Source: Gordonibacter sp. 28C
Lineage (GTDB): Bacteria > Actinomycetota > Coriobacteriia > Coriobacteriales > Eggerthellaceae
Direction: 5' to 3'
Length of the DNA stretch: 64,000 nt
Assembly (NCBI RefSeq): GCF_003339845.1
Contig: NZ_PPTR01000003.1
Coordinates: 310,001-374,000 of the forward strand
Of the stretch, positions 63,978-64,000 are shown in pieces. Under the pieces are notes generated by a model, which saw only the letters and a program-made list of their open reading frames with translations, was not told the origin of the DNA and made no database searches. The position numbers and the translations under genes were made by a program. The first letter of the stretch is position 1. Each line of letters begins with the position of its first letter.

Positions 63978-64000
63978 ATGGAGGAAGAAAAGAAGCAGGG
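63978..64000 (+). CDS. Start of a gene cut by the window edge
   Basis: Seven complete codons are visible (MEEEKKQ) after GGAGGAGGG. The gene is divergent from the LuxR regulator. Nothing can be said about its product. Confidence 0.5.

Overview
This 64 kb window looks like chromosome of a high-G+C actinobacterium of the class Coriobacteriia, most likely Eggerthellaceae (Eggerthella, Gordonibacter or a relative). The reasons are the GC-rich codon use, three regulators that join a multi-pass membrane domain to a C-terminal LuxR-type helix-turn-helix, a DMSO-reductase-family molybdoenzyme cluster without a TorD-type chaperone, Gram-positive LPxTG anchors, and a ruvCAB-yebC block. No rRNA, tRNA, CRISPR array or intact insertion sequence was seen.

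Left part (1-16.6 kb): a MoeA-like protein; a long regulatory interval with divergent promoters, a candidate small RNA and an FMN riboswitch with its terminator; a riboflavin-type ECF transporter operon (ribU, a fused EcfA1-EcfA2 ATPase, ecfT); a flavin-binding-type small oxidase; a small XRE repressor with a palindromic operator; a DUF1292 protein; a membrane LuxR regulator divergent from an M20 peptidase gene (broken by an amber stop) and its YfcC-type transporter; a VbhA/Fic toxin-antitoxin pair; and a LysR - MFS - nitrilase group dotted with palindromic repeats.

Middle (16.6-28.3 kb): the most striking region is a tandem array of five paralogous cell-wall proteins (559, 631, 812, 853 and 469 aa). 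Each has a near-identical signal peptide, a fibronectin-III-like domain, InlB/Flg_new-type repeats, one to three copies of an unrecognised ~110-residue module with a GDRQ motif, and an LPKTG anchor. Four carry the same upstream signal: three AAC boxes exactly 11 bp apart followed by a GTGACA -35 element. That suggests one shared activator of the OmpR/PhoB kind and a co-regulated, domain-shuffling surface-protein family.

Right-middle (28.3-47.4 kb): housekeeping genes. These are secDF (fused), tgt, a HAD hydrolase, queH and queA (queuosine pathway), a lipoprotein with an ECF sigma/anti-sigma pair, a VapBC-like pair with a perfect 18-bp operator, a LytS-type kinase with a SARP-like response regulator, a cold-shock protein, a Bcr/CflA efflux pump, and ruvC-ruvA-ruvB with an SOS box, next to yebC.

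Right end (47.4-64 kb): an apparent catabolic or respiratory unit of molybdopterin oxidoreductase, four-cluster ferredoxin, two tiny proteins and an MFS carrier. Upstream lie a trigger-factor-like chaperone lacking the ribosome-binding domain and a Cys-rich protein. Then come a membrane LuxR regulator, bacterioferritin, a Phd/PIN pair, a Tat-exported and apparently sortase-anchored metallophosphoesterase, an integral membrane protein, and a third membrane LuxR regulator divergent from a gene cut by the window edge.
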